From: Falciphora oryzae
Lineage: Eukaryota > Ascomycota > Sordariomycetes > Magnaporthales > Magnaporthaceae
DNA: 64,000 nucleotides
Assembly (NCBI GenBank): GCA_000733355.1
Contig: JNVV01000010.1
Span: forward strand, 724,324 to 788,323
Direction of reading: 5' to 3'
Shown here: positions 23,166 through 35,137 of the stretch, in pieces
Numbering within the stretch: the first letter of the stretch is position 1
Layout: every line of letters starts with the position of its first letter
The notes under the pieces: generated by a model
Database searches by the model: none
What the model was told of the DNA's origin: nothing
The model's input: only the letters and a program-made list of their open reading frames with translations
Translations under genes and position numbers: made by a program

Positions 23166-26100
23166 TTCTGGGTGCAGGGAGTCTGCAAACGGCCGGCTTT
23201 CGGCAGAACGATGACGATGACTCGGGAGGGTGGAGGCGGCGGCGATAGAGCGCGTCTTCTTCCAGGCTAGCCCGTTGGACCAGAGCGAGGGGGGATGGAG
23301 ATCAGTGTGGGTGCCAGAGGAAAGATAGGGAAGGAGGGAAGAGAAAAGCAATCGGGATAATGGATGGGAGGCTTGTCTTGTCGCTGCAATCAATAATCAA
23401 ATCAACGGACCCCTCACGAAAGAGATCTAATCCATGCCATGGATGTCCGGTCTGCCCGACAAGAAAGAAAAAAGACCAGAAAAAAAAGATAAGCGCACGT
23501 GATTACTCCCCCTTCGGCTTGGCGTGTCGCATCGCCTCAACCGGGCAGCACCTGCCTCCTCGAAGCACGCGAACATGGGGAGAGGGCATTCGAGCGTTTT
23601 CATTGCCGCCAGGCGCTGGGCGGACTAGTCCAAGCCCCTGGGCGAGAAATGCAGGGCACGAATTAAGTGATGGATGCTGCCAGGCCCGCGCAGCCTACCT
23701 AGGTTAGGTGCCTGCCCAATGGATCTCACCCACCCCACACGCGACCATTCTTTTATCCTTCCACCCGTAGAAGGTTCTTTCCAAGGTTGAGGCTAAGGAG
23801 CGAGTTGCATATAGACAGGCATCACCCAAATCTGCGGAGTGCAGGCGTCTGGTGCTTTGCGGGGCGCGAGCGCTGATAGCACGACAGGCTGACATTGACG
23901 AGGTACCCCCCGACTCCTAGCAGTGAGGCAGTGTCAAACTCAATTTTTTTGCTTGAGAGCTGGTCCACCGTCGAGGGCCCCTGAACGACTACCACGCTCT
24001 CTGCTCGGTGGCTCCGAAAACAAACGGCACGGGAGCTTCTTGAATGCCATCCAATATCAAAAAGGGGGGTTGCATGCATGCTGCGGACAGCAGCGACAAC
24101 GCCGGCTCCCAAGTGGTCGGGCGGCCGGGTGGCACTCGAGAGTCCTTACCGGCGTGGTCGGTGAGCGGTTTTGCGAACACCTCATGCTCCGCAAGGCATC
24201 CTAGCACCATCGTCCAGACGTCAGCAGACCTGTCTGCATGCATCCTCAACGCTCGCCGCTGTCTCTGGCTGCTGGCCTTGATCTGTATGGCTGCAGCCCA
24301 GGCGAGCGGGGTTCACATCCCTTTTGGACCGGCTGTGCCTCGATACCCACAGACGGGCTGGAGGGAGCCATCCATTTCCGTCGTCCAGCAGCACGGGATG
24401 GATGGATGGAGCCCCATGCAACGGAAGCCGTCGCTCCTCCTTTCCATGCATAAACACTCGGTTGCACCCTGACCTAAGGTTGGGTGTTGACAAAGTCCGA
24501 TCGGGGAAACGAGATGTGACCGCTTTGGTTTGCCTCTCTGCTGCCCTTCGCTCCGCTCCGATGACCCGACATGGGCGGGTTTATGGAGCATCCCGACACC
24601 GACTTGTTCGATATCTTGCCGGTTCTCGGTTCTCGTGGAGATGCCACGCACACCTCGCTGCCGTCGGCGCTGGCGATTCTCGTGGCTTGTTCGTATTTGT
24701 TAGCCCGGCGGACTACTCTCGGTCCAGAAGCACCTCGCTAAGTTCGGTATGTGGCCCCGGGTGTCCTGGTCCGGCTCCATGCATGCGTCTCCACTTCCCG
24801 AGCTGGCTCATCACGACGAGACCCAGATTGGACATCAACATGAGCTGCCCAAACAGTCATTATTCCCTGCCCTCGTCAGGAGCTTCCTTCTGCGATATCG
24901 GCCATGCGGTCGGCGGAAAGTTCTCGAAGCAATTTCACGATCCTTGGATTCCGGCTCACGCCCGATATTACCTCCATCCCAACGATAACCAGCCCTCCTT
25001 TGGGCGCCTTTGTTCGATTCTGTTGGGGGGTTTGTCCCCCTAGCTCCGGCCAGGACGGGCAGGAGGCGCATCCGTCAGCTTCCCCGGCCACTAAACGACA
25101 ACCGTGCCCGATCACGAGACGCGCTGGGATTTACTATTCGATGCAGCCGCATCTCTCGCGTGGGACCCCCACCCCCACACTAGGGCCAGATTGGCCTGTC
25201 TGGGTCTTCTTCTCGGGTGCTTGCAGCTCAGGGGTAACGGCGGCTGAATTCTCTTCAAGTGTCCTCCCACTCCTCCGCGCGAATGAGGTCGGCCGTGATC
25301 TGCACTCCTGCCCGAGGCTGACCACACTCATGCAGTCGTCGATTTGCTGGCAGGTCAGGTGGCTTATCACTTGCAGAATAGACTCGTCCAGCACTCTGCA
25401 TGGGACTCTTGCATTGGTCTCGACGATTCTGTGCGCCCCCAAAGGCTCAATGCGGTTTAGACACCGCCGCCGGCAGTTTGCTGTTGAGAATCGCTACAGC
25501 GATGGCTACGGCCACGCCTTATCCCCGGCATGCCAGGTCGGAGGAGAGAGCGGCTCTGACAGGAGTCTTCCACGGCCTTTCCCGCCCGCCGTTCGTCTTC
25601 TTCGGGCTCCGTTCAAGTGCCGCGCTCGCCGATCCCTCCAGCCGCGCTGTGCGCAATCAACCCTCGGCACTTGCCTACGTTACAATCCGAGAATAGAATG
25701 TGACATTGAGACCGCCTCTACCGCCGAGGGACTGGCAAAGATGGGTTCTGCCCGTCAACATATGAATGATGTGTTCCGGTTAGGCACGAAGGAATTTGTT
25801 ACGTCGCCACAACCAAGTAGGTTGTCGACCTCTGATTCATCAGCGGCAAAGGCTGACCTCGAAATTTAAGGTTCCAGACCATGAGTGGCACGGCACGGCA
25901 GTGAAGACTAGGAGCTGTGGCAGGCCCACCTCTGGCGCCGGCAGTCGGCGCTGTGAATCGGAGACTCACCCGGCTTTTCTTCTGGGTCCCGCAATCCTGC
26001 CCGCTTGTCCGCCCGGCATGGTGGGCTGGGGCTGAGTCTCTGGCTGATGGACCTGGCGGCGAGCTCGAGGCTCGTCATCACTCCGTTGGACTACCCAAAA

Positions 26101-28679
26101 GAAGACATACAAACTAGGACTTTGGTACTACCCTGGTAACGCATAGGTACTTATCAACGAGGCTCTCCTAGTGTGCCTTGGAGATCTTGCATGGCTGTGC
26201 CAATTGGCAGCGATGTGACGGTAAGGACAGCACGCACCTTGGCATTCTCGAGACGACAAACGGTGCCAAGGAGCTACGTGACGAATCCTAGCGGGTCCGG
26301 GGGAAGATTGGCGAAGTCAATTCGGCAATCGAGAGATGTGAGGGGGTTCGTCCATCTCTTGTGTCTTCCAAGGGGTATGTATGTGTCCAGGCTTGCGTTT
26401 GCATTGTGGCTTTGCTTTGATGGGGCGTTCTGTCCAGGCCGCGATGCTTCCATAGTCAAGACAAGCTGGGCGGGAAAATACGCGAGTCGTTCACTGCCGG
26501 AGCCGGCAGATGTCGGGCCTTTGTCGGCCTCTTCTCCACATGCTACTTTTCCCAGAGAGCTAAGCCTCGAGCTGAGGTGTCGGGGCTGGGAGGCATAAGG
26601 TGCTGGATGCGTCCCTATCATAGGTAGGCAGGCTTCAACGTACCTTTGTGGATTGTAGATAGGCAGAAATTAAGTTGGCTCAAGAGTGAGTTGGGCAATG
26701 TTTTACCAAAGTAACACAGGGCCGGCTTTGCTCGGGGTCGAAAGGAAGGCCCGGAGCGGGAGCGTCCCGGCAGATCTGTGGCGGATGGGCTCCGGAAAAC
26801 GGACCGGCAAGCGCCACACGAGGCGGCGTCCGAGCTAACGGACAAACCTGACAGTGCAGGCCTGCGCGGTGGCGTCTAAATTTAGCAAGCCTCGTTCGTT
26901 GAAGTGCCACCGCCCCACCTTGCCTTACTTACGGCGCGCAGAAACGGCACCCGCCAAGTCTTTGCCGTATCCACTGTGGACGTTTCCCGTATCCGTGGGA
27001 CGCTGGGACGCTCCACAGAGGCTGGGACCCTTGCGTCACTGCGTCTGGGGGGGCAGCCTTGAGTTGTGAAGGGCCGCGGCGCTCTGAGCACTCGGTAGCC
27101 GCTAGCGAGAAAATAGTCGTGCCTCGTAAAGGTGTTATCTTACGCGGAGACAACGCGCGACGCGAAAAACATGTCGGCCCGTAAAGTTTCAGCCAACCCA
27201 ATGCCCCTCTTCGGGCGCTTCTTGTGACCCCTCCAGGTGCCTCAGACTGATATGTCTGACTCGGCCGAGTCCACTCGATTGAGCTCGCTTCTTTTTTTCG
27301 GCGTGCTTTTTCTTGTCATTCGTGTTGCCATCGTCCAACCTAATGCGTTTAGTGTATTTCGCCTGGATTTTTTCTTTGCCTTCGAAAAGCATACAAAGTT
27401 GGAGAAAGCTTGGCACTTGACGCGCTTGACGCTGATGGGCTGCTCGCATGGGCATTATTTTTGGGTGCATGCGCGCCACGCAATCCGTCTCGACAGCAAA
27501 CAACCGGGCAAAGGATAAAATAAAAATAAGGCAGCGTGGTAGCAAGCGGCACAAGAAGGCAAATGGCAAACGCAAAACAAGACACGAGCTCCTGGGAAGT
27601 GGTCCTCGGCGGGGCGTCGGCAATCAAGAAGTGGGCGACGCGCGGATCATCCCTGGTCGATGCCATTGTGAGAGACATGGCACGGCACAGAAGAGGCAAT
27701 CGAGAAGGAGATCTCCCCATTGGTCCGTCCGGAACGGCTCACAGCCCGGAGCCCGCTGGCGTGCGCGATAGACCGCCAGGTAATCCAGGGAGCGAGCCAG
27801 GCGACCAGGCAGAAGCGTTTTGTATATGCTTGGGTCGTCGGGCAGGTCTACAGATGAAGGACCCATACAAGCCGTACAGTAACCAACCAACAGACCACCG
27901 ACGGCATGAATCCCTCGCCCTAAAATGGTTCTTGTTCAGGGTTGAGTGTGCGAGCTGTGTAGGGATTCCTCCATCCATCGCGTACCGTATGAGCTCCCAC
28001 GTCCATGGACTGTATGAGATGGTGTGAAGCGGATGATTGTCGAGGGAGAGACGGGCCAAGACGCAAGGTTGTGGACGCTGAAACAGACGCAAACACTTGC
28101 AAGCCTTTTCCCCAAAAGTACAGGAATGTGGCCTGGGGACGGATGAGGGATCTGGCGGTGGGCTGGCAGCCGGCGGGCTTATTGGGGGGCTGAGCACTGC
28201 AGCACAGCGGGCTGCCACGCAACCACATGCAAGAGAGCCAGCAGTGACCAAACGGCGCACGGTCGCGGACCCGGCAACGGGGCAAACACACGGAAAAGGT
28301 GACGGGGCAGCTGCGCCACCCCTTAATCTGGCCATTCACAGCAGAACCCTGGCACCCTGGCAATCCCGCATCCACATCACACTTGAGACGCCAACCGACG
28401 TCGAGGGGCCAGCCTGCCAAGGGGCCCCTCCGCAGCTGACTGCGCAGCACGAGAGCCGAGTACAGTGCGCCCGCGCTGCGCCTTGCCCCATCCCAAAAAC
28501 AGGCTGCTGGAGCTGGTTCCCTCTTGATTGCGTCCCAAGTGGCGTGGCGCGGTCTGCGAAGGACGGCTTACAGGAATTAATAAATGGATCGCCTCTCCCG
28601 GTAGCCGTTGCCTTACTACGCTTGCTTGTCTCTTCCATCCTGCTTCCAGTGTCCTGTCGTTCACTGTAAAACCAAGACC

Positions 28680-28745
28680 AGCCCCTCCACTTTCCTCGTG
28701 GTCTTCCCTGTTTTTCCTTTCCCGCCTTTTCCTGCGGGTTTCTCG
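28680..28745 (+). promoter_or_regulatory. Pyrimidine-rich tract upstream of the SUR7-like gene
   Basis: A strongly C/T-biased stretch about 180-245 bp before the start codon. CT boxes of this type often mark transcription starts of highly expressed fungal genes. The assignment is inference. Confidence 0.4.
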
Positions 28746-28925
28746 ACCTCTCGCTTATCTCCCACCTGCCGTGGTTCCACACTGCTCCCTCGCTCACCTC
28801 GGTCGACTGGCATTTCCATCGCCCGCCGACCTCTGCGATCGCTTCGTCCACGGAAACGACACACGATACCTAAAAAGAAACCGCACACGAATTCGAATCG
28901 AGAAGTGCGGGCATAGTTTTGCAAA

Positions 28926-29978
28926 ATGGGCAACTTTGGGCGCTATATCTGCGTGGCGCTGCCATTCCTCCTCACACTCGCCAGCTTGATATCACTGCTC
29001 ATCGCCGGTCTGGCCGGCGCGGTGGGCAACAGGGATGGCCTCTACATGTTCCGCGTGAACCTGACGGAGCTTCAGGTCAAGCCCAACGTGCTAGCAGGGT
29101 TGGTGGGTCGGTCACCGGAGCAAGCGGCGCCGCTCATTGGTGCGGCCACCGCCCACATTGGTGAGGTCAAGGGCGCTGCGCCCCTCATCGCGGCTGCCAC
29201 CAGCCACCAGCAGAAGCAGGCCAACCAGGCCGGCAACATCACGGCTGCCGACCTGGGCCTGCACAAGATCTACGACGTCAACCTGTGGGGCTACTGCTTC
29301 AACCCGCAGTCGGGTGAGCGCTCGTGCCTGGAGCCCAAGTTCAACTGGGCCGAGACCGAGGTCAACAACACGATCGGCAACATCAAGAAGCTGGCCTCGA
29401 CCGTCGGCAAGAACGTGACCCTGCCCAAGACCGTCGAGGAGGCCCTCCAGAGCTTCGGTACCGTCACCCGCTGGACCGAGGTTGTGTTCATCATCGCCGC
29501 CATCGCCCTCGGCGTTGCCCTGCTGCTCGGCATCCTCTCCAACTGCAGCCGCGCCGTCTCTTGTCTGACCTGGGTCGTGTCGGGTGTCGCCTCGGCCGCC
29601 GTCTGTGGCTTCGCCGCCCTGGCCACCGCCACCGCCGTCATCGTCGTCGGCACCGCCGAGGGCACCGCCAAGGTGTACGGCGTGCGCTCCAACTTCAACG
29701 GCCAGTTCCTGGCCACCGTCTGGATCTCGGTCGCCTTCGCCCTGGCCGCCGGCTTCTTCTGGATCTTCACCGTCTGCTGCTGCAAGCCCGAGTCCCGCAG
29801 GCGCGGCTCCGACGCCGAGAAGCACGTGCCCGTCGGCGCCTACTCGCCCCTCAACGAGAACCAGTCTGGCGCCTTCCAGAACAACAGCAGCTACTACCAC
29901 AACCAGTACGGCGCTCCCCGCTACCCGCAGGGTGGCCGTGGCGATATGGCTTACGAGCCCTACTCGCACAACCGCTAA
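28926..29978 (+). CDS. SUR7/PalI family integral membrane protein
   Basis: Four-helix plasma membrane protein of the SUR7/PalI (pH-response, eisosome-associated) family. Intronless, 350 aa, with the start in AAAATGGG context. The first membrane segment is at about residues 7-32 (LPFLLTLASLISLLIAGLAG). A large extracellular loop follows, with the claudin-like motif NLWGYCF...SC at about 120-135 and potential N-glycosylation sites. Three further membrane segments lie at about 187-209, 215-245 and 260-286. The cytoplasmic tail starts with CCCKPESRRRG, a palmitoylation-like cysteine cluster next to basic residues, and ends in a Tyr/Asn-rich stretch. SUR7 proteins mark the same domains as PIL1 (11.1-12.6 kb). 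The subfamily (Sur7, Fmp45 or PalI) was not resolved. Confidence 0.88.
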   Translation: MGNFGRYICVALPFLLTLASLISLLIAGLAGAVGNRDGLYMFRVNLTELQVKPNVLAGLVGRSPEQAAPLIGAATAHIGEVKGAAPLIAAATSHQQKQANQAGNITAADLGLHKIYDVNLWGYCFNPQSGERSCLEPKFNWAETEVNNTIGNIKKLASTVGKNVTLPKTVEEALQSFGTVTRWTEVVFIIAAIALGVALLLGILSNCSRAVSCLTWVVSGVASAAVCGFAALATATAVIVVGTAEGTAKVYGVRSNFNGQFLATVWISVAFALAAGFFWIFTVCCCKPESRRRGSDAEKHVPVGAYSPLNENQSGAFQNNSSYYHNQYGAPRYPQGGRGDMAYEPYSHNR

Positions 29979-30758
29979 ACTCGACGGCTTAATCGGACGC
30001 CGGTCGCGTGGTAGTTAGATGCGAGGGCGAGCAGCGGCTCGTCGAGCTGGGTGTGGTCAGAAGCTTTTTTTTATTTTATTACGTCATTGCTTTACTTTTA
30101 TGATTTGGTTTTTTTACTGCGTGGATATGGAGGAGGATGAGGCTCATCTCCTGTTGCCCTACTTTCGAAAGCATGTTTACTGGCGTTTGGGGAGACGGAT
30201 AAATCATGATGACTACACTCCTCCCGCTTACAAGGGGATAAATATCGGTTGGTTCAGGGCGGCGACACGAGCACGGTTACCTAGGTAGTTGGATGTGACG
30301 ACATCCAGAAAATGGAACAATACCCCCGATGTGTGGTCAATTCGACTCAAACCAAGGCATCTATCTCATAGCTAAAGATTCTCGAGATCGGAGTCGTGAT
30401 GTTTTACTTGGTCTGCTCGGTTTCTGGGAGAGACTCGCTCCTTGAGAGTTGGCTCCGAAGCCCACTTTGTCATTGCGCGCCATCAAATGAATATGACTCG
30501 ACCCAATGCGAAAGCAGGCGTTGCCCAAGTTTTCAGGTACAACAACCACCTGAGGTATGAGCGAGTCTTTATCCCTCAAAGGCAGAAAATCCCAAGGGAA
30601 AACAAGAATAACAACAGCAACCCATCCGTTGATATAATTATTCAAATCTCGAGCGAGGCTCTGTCCAGTGGACGCCAAAACCCTCAGCCGACGCGAGCGG
30701 GGAAGGAAAAAAAATAGGAGAGAATTAGAGGGACCGCGAGACTTGAGGGACACAAACC
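29979..30758. other. Intergenic: SUR7-like 3' flank and WDR6-like promoter
   Basis: 780 bp between two plus-strand genes. Downstream T-rich sequence (30065-30120) fits a 3' UTR. No gene was recognised. Confidence 0.5.
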
Positions 30759-33700
30759 ATGGGGCCGGCGCCAACCCAGACGCTGCCTTCAGGTTGCTGT
30801 GCCAAGAGACAGGTCGTCACATTCGAGCGAGAGTTCCTCTCCTGCCCAGTTACGGCGCTTGCCTTCTTCCATGACCCCGCCGACGCCTCGACCGAGCCCA
30901 CCACATATCTGCTCGCCGGCGAGGACACCCAGCTCAAAGTCTTCGACGTGCGGACGGGGCTTTTGTGTGGCGAGCTGCGCGCTTTCGGGTCCAGCGTGGT
31001 CCACGGCATCTTCGTGGCCGCCGGGGCCGAGTTTGTGCTCCTCTGGGGTGGCGCGTCCGTCACTGTGATCCCAGGGTGCGTGATACAAGCAATCATCAAG
31101 AGCCGCAGCAGCGTCGAGGATGGGCGGCACCGGCAAGACGACGACTGGTGCCCAAATGAGGCCACGGCACCTGACTGGATCTACGACGGCATCCTGGGCA
31201 ACGGCAGCGGCGGCAGCAGTCCGCCACGGGGTGCCCTGGTCACGGCGCACAACGAAATCGTCCCGTTCCGGCTCCTCGGCGGTCCTGTCGCCGGCTGCAG
31301 CTCGCCATCGGTCTTGTTTGGCGCCGTCATCTCGCCGTCCCGCCCGATATTGTATTCGGCCAATGTTTGCTGGCTGGGGTCTACCGGCGATCTGTCAGAC
31401 AACGAAGATGAGGTTCTCGTGGCCGGCGGAACGGTCTTTGGCGAAATAATCGTCTGGAAGTGCCGCCCCTGGGACAAGAGCGGTGGCGCGACGGACGTCC
31501 TCTGCGTGCTCTCGGGCCACGAGGGCTCCGTGTTTGGAGTCACTATCTCGGAGGAGCTAACGTTGCCAGGCGAAGGTGATGGCGCCCCCGGTGAGAAGGT
31601 TCGGCTGCTTGCCAGCTGCAGCGACGACAGGACCGTTCGGGTCTGGGATATCACGGAGCACGTCGGCGCCGGGGTGGTGCCAGCCCACCGAGCTGGCAAG
31701 CTGCTGGCCGAGAGCCGCGAGACAGGCTTCGGCGCACATGCTGCGGACCACTACGACGGGCCACAGGCTGGCTCAGCAAAAGGGGACGCCGCGAATCCCA
31801 AGGAGATGACACCAAGGCCGCTAGCTGTTGCCATGGGCCACCAGTCCAGGATATGGCATGTGCGCTTCTCTACCCGGGGCCTGCTCCCGCCAGCGCCGAA
31901 AGGAAACACAGGCGAAGGCCAAGAGCCGGCATCGCGGCTGACAATATACTCCTTCGGTGAAGACGCCACCACGCAGGAGTGGCTCCTTACGCTGGGCCAG
32001 GGAGAGGGCGCTCTTCTAACGTCCGAGGGCCTCTCGCATATCAATACGGCGCCGTGTCATGGAGGGAAGCACATCTGGTCCACTGCGATGCTCGGCCGTG
32101 CCGACACTGGAGTGCCGTTGGTAGCCACTGGAGGCGCCGATGGGAAGATTGCGCTTCTTGGATCAACCGCTTTGGCATGTCCTGCTTCCTCTCTTGAAAC
32201 AACATCCACATCACCAGACGCCATCGGTGTGTCGTTCGCCTTCTCCGACGTTTCACCTTTGATTGAAGCCACGGGCGCGACAGGTCACAAAGCCAAAGGG
32301 GAGACGTTCAAGACATTTGCGTTTGTCTCGGGGAGCGAGCTCCTCGTGACATCGACATTTGGCAACGTCTTTCTCGGGCGTGTGCATGACAGCGACAACT
32401 CGCAGGTCTCCTGGGCCGGGCTGGAGCTGCCCGACGAGGCCCGATCCGACCTCAGGGGCTACAGCATCGTTAGGGGACCGGGCAGAACTCAATCCGGGTT
32501 CTGTTTCCTCGGCTCGGCGAGCGGCGCGGTCTATATGTTCTCACCCACCCCTCAACCGCGTCTTGAGAAGATCGCAGGGCTAGGACGCAAAGTCTCCGAT
32601 ATCTTTGTGCTTCCAAGGTTACCGGGAGCCTCCGGCGGACCTAGTGCCCACGCACCGGATAGCCGTATCCACCTCATCGTGACACTTCTAGGTCACGATG
32701 AAGCCTTCTTTGTCACCACTGCACACCCAAGTTTGAGCGCTGACGCAGCCGAGGCTGTCGTGACCACAACCCAAAGCATACCCGTGCCAAGCGGCTGCGT
32801 CATCACAGCAGTTGATTTCTCGGGAGGCCTTTTGAGTCTTGGGAGCAGGGACGGAAGACTATTCTTCTTTAAGAACTGCCTGCTAGATGAAGACAGAGGC
32901 AACACCGACGGTGCTTGGCAAAGGATACAAAGCTCGCCAGAGGCCACCAGGAGCAAAGACGCCATAACATCTATTGTGCGTCTCCCGGGAGCCTCATCGG
33001 GAGCCGCATCACCTTATATACTCACTACGTGCCGCGACGGTAAATACTTGATCCACGAGACCGAGACGCGAACTGATGGAAACGACGTCGAGTATCAGGG
33101 GGAGGCCATCACCCTTAACCTCGTGCACGATTCGTCACCACCGTTCGGCCCCGTCATAACAGAAGCCTGGTTCGAGGAGGGCGAGGAGGAGGGTCGGGCC
33201 GAGTTGATGCTATGCGGCTTCCGCAGCAAGTACTTTGTGGTGTGGAACGAGACGCGGCAGCACGAAGTCGCGATGGTCGACTGCGGCGGCGTGCACCGCA
33301 CCTACGCCTACGTAACGCAGAGGCAGGCCACCGTGAAGAAAGGAGCGGGAGGGACGCAGCGGCGGCAGGAATGGGTCCGCTTTGCATACTCCAAGGCGCA
33401 GCGCACGCACATATACACGCAGCGGGGCGCCGGGCACACCGCGCTCAAGACAGGCACCCACGGGCGCGAGATCAGAGTGGCGGGCTGGTGCGATGCCGCC
33501 GCCGCTGCTGCTGCCGTGGACGGCCCCGTGACGGGCGAGGAGAGCCGCCTCCTGGCTACGGCGGCCGAGGACACCACCGTCCGCATCTGGAGGTACGAGG
33601 CCGCGGCGGGCAGGGACGGCGGCGGGGCAGCGACGAGGACGCTGCGCTGCGCGGCATCGCTCAGCGCCCACACGGCCGGCCTGCAGTCCCTGCAGTGGTG

Positions 33701-34631
33701 CGGCGGCGGGCGGGACTGCTACCTCATCAGCAGCGCCGGCAACGAGGAGCTCTTTGTCTGGCGCGTCTCGCGCCTGGACGGGCGCTCGCGGTACGGCGGG
33801 CTGGCGGTCGTGCGCGAGGCCGCGTACCCGGACCGCACCGCCGACGGCGATCTCCGGATCCTGAGCGTCGACGTCGCCGAGGGGAGCGGCGGCGGCGGCT
33901 TCATCATCTCTCTGGTGCTGTCCAACTCGGAAGTCAAGACATACCGGTACTCGCGCGAGCTCGGGTTCGTGCTGCTCGCACGGGGGATGTACACGGGCGT
34001 GTGTCTGACGCAGATTCGTCACCTTCGGGTCCGGCAGGAGGGCGATGTTGCGTGGTGCGTGCTGACGGCCTCGACTGATGGCAGCGTCGTCGTGTGGGAA
34101 GCCAAGAGGAGCGAGGGGTCGGTGCCGACCGAGTATGTAATCAAGAGCGTCCACGGCCTACATCAAAGCTCGATAAAGGGCTTGGACGTGTGGACGGTGC
34201 CGACAGCGAGCGGCGGCGACGGCGACGGCGGCTGGGTTGTTCTGACAACAGGCGACGACAACGCTCTAGGGATACTGCAGCTGTGCGAGGACGATGGCCC
34301 TGACGCGACCGGCGGCAGACTCCTACACAGGCGAGCCATTGTGCGGTCGGCGCATGCGGCGGGGATCACGGGAATACAGACAATCAAGTCTACGCTGCCG
34401 GACGAGGTCCTCGCGGCGACCATCAGCAACGACCAGCGGGTCAGGCTCTGGAGGGTGCGCGGGCTGGGAGCCGGCAGAGACAAGGGGCTAAAGGTCGAGC
34501 TGGTGCAGAACAGGTACAGCGCTGTTGCGGATGCAGGCGACCTTGCATTGTCTCCTGACGGCAAGCTGGTCGTCGCTGGGGTCGGGATCGAGGTGTGGGA
34601 TATGCATCTTGGGGGAGAAGACGGCCGCTAG
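30759..34631 (+). CDS. TRM734: WD40 protein WDR6/Trm734 (Rtt10), tRNA 2'-O-methylation cofactor
   Basis: Large beta-propeller protein. Its yeast homologue (Trm734/Rtt10) partners with the methyltransferase Trm7 to modify the tRNA wobble position 34; Rtt10 is also linked to endosomal recycling. Intronless, 1290 aa. WD-type endings are seen along the whole chain: LKVFDV (about 58), IIVWKC (228), TVRVWDI (290), TVRIWRY (940), LFVWRV (1000), VVVWEA (1110) and VRLWRV (1227). The segment DWIYDGILG followed by an early SAHN/TAHN-like repeat is characteristic of the WDR6 N-terminus. The length is close to relatives. The start ACCATGGGG has a strong context. Orthology is inferred from domain layout and these motifs. 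Confidence 0.88.
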   Translation: MGPAPTQTLPSGCCAKRQVVTFEREFLSCPVTALAFFHDPADASTEPTTYLLAGEDTQLKVFDVRTGLLCGELRAFGSSVVHGIFVAAGAEFVLLWGGASVTVIPGCVIQAIIKSRSSVEDGRHRQDDDWCPNEATAPDWIYDGILGNGSGGSSPPRGALVTAHNEIVPFRLLGGPVAGCSSPSVLFGAVISPSRPILYSANVCWLGSTGDLSDNEDEVLVAGGTVFGEIIVWKCRPWDKSGGATDVLCVLSGHEGSVFGVTISEELTLPGEGDGAPGEKVRLLASCSDDRTVRVWDITEHVGAGVVPAHRAGKLLAESRETGFGAHAADHYDGPQAGSAKGDAANPKEMTPRPLAVAMGHQSRIWHVRFSTRGLLPPAPKGNTGEGQEPASRLTIYSFGEDATTQEWLLTLGQGEGALLTSEGLSHINTAPCHGGKHIWSTAMLGRADTGVPLVATGGADGKIALLGSTALACPASSLETTSTSPDAIGVSFAFSDVSPLIEATGATGHKAKGETFKTFAFVSGSELLVTSTFGNVFLGRVHDSDNSQVSWAGLELPDEARSDLRGYSIVRGPGRTQSGFCFLGSASGAVYMFSPTPQPRLEKIAGLGRKVSDIFVLPRLPGASGGPSAHAPDSRIHLIVTLLGHDEAFFVTTAHPSLSADAAEAVVTTTQSIPVPSGCVITAVDFSGGLLSLGSRDGRLFFFKNCLLDEDRGNTDGAWQRIQSSPEATRSKDAITSIVRLPGASSGAASPYILTTCRDGKYLIHETETRTDGNDVEYQGEAITLNLVHDSSPPFGPVITEAWFEEGEEEGRAELMLCGFRSKYFVVWNETRQHEVAMVDCGGVHRTYAYVTQRQATVKKGAGGTQRRQEWVRFAYSKAQRTHIYTQRGAGHTALKTGTHGREIRVAGWCDAAAAAAAVDGPVTGEESRLLATAAEDTTVRIWRYEAAAGRDGGGAATRTLRCAASLSAHTAGLQSLQWCGGGRDCYLISSAGNEELFVWRVSRLDGRSRYGGLAVVREAAYPDRTADGDLRILSVDVAEGSGGGGFIISLVLSNSEVKTYRYSRELGFVLLARGMYTGVCLTQIRHLRVRQEGDVAWCVLTASTDGSVVVWEAKRSEGSVPTEYVIKSVHGLHQSSIKGLDVWTVPTASGGDGDGGWVVLTTGDDNALGILQLCEDDGPDATGGRLLHRRAIVRSAHAAGITGIQTIKSTLPDEVLAATISNDQRVRLWRVRGLGAGRDKGLKVELVQNRYSAVADAGDLALSPDGKLVVAGVGIEVWDMHLGGEDGR

Positions 34632-35105
34632 AGTATAGAGATGAGGTTGTAGACATGCATGGATGGGCGTTGACGAAACGAAACAAGATACCCGTGCGGA
34701 ATCCCCGTGGCATATAAATGATTTCTGCCTCGAGTCCTTTGCCCCTGAAGCGGTCGATGGCTTCTACCTACGATTTATATGTTGATAGCCTACGTCGAGT
34801 GAAGGCCTGCTTATAGTAAGAGCTGCACAGAGCTACCAATGTTTCTTGCCATCAGCTATGCCAGTGAGCTGACAGCATACATAGTACGGCCATGTAAATG
34901 TCCGGTGATCACATATCCGACGTTCGCATAACGAGTCCAGGAGCGAGGTCCGACTGATTTAGTCCACGATGGTAAGGATGTCAAGTCATAGATGGACAGA
35001 TCCCATTCGAATGTCAACGGCAGAAAAAAAAAAGTAGAAAAATCCGGACACCCCCGAGACGTTCAAATGAATAAAAAGAAATGAAGTAAAGGAGCGACAG
35101 TGTTT
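34632..35105. other. 3' flank of the WDR6-like gene
   Basis: About 470 bp before the tRNA gene region. It is relatively AT-rich, and nothing else was seen. Confidence 0.5.
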
Positions 35106-35129
35106 AACAAAAAAGAAAAAGAAGCAAAA
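35106..35129 (-). terminator. RNA polymerase III terminator of tRNA-Val
   Basis: On the minus strand, runs of four, five and six T follow the tRNA 3' end by 9 to about 24 nt, as expected for Pol III termination. Confidence 0.8.
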
Positions 35130-35137
35130 GAATATCG

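Larger units (their letters stand above)
21877..28925. other. 7-kb interval without recognisable gene between PPZ and SUR7-like
   Basis: Divergent intergenic interval. It contains AT and CA microsatellites near 22861-22882 and 23100-23160, a short CAG run near 22417, and many overlapping frames up to 321 codons (24904-25869) with no domain, codon pattern or convincing splice sites. The composition is not AT-rich, so it does not look like RIP-mutated repeat. CT-rich sequence at about 28680-28745 resembles the pyrimidine tract near fungal transcription starts and probably belongs to the SUR7-like gene. Confidence 0.5.

Noticed and set aside
24904..25869. 321-codon open frame on the plus strand in the first gene desert
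   Set aside because: No domain, signal peptide or repeat; overlapped by similar-length frames on both strands; amino-acid composition looks like random GC-rich DNA.
29112..29969. 285-codon antisense frame opposite the SUR7-like gene
   Set aside because: Shadow of GC-rich codons; the plus-strand frame has a clear family identity.
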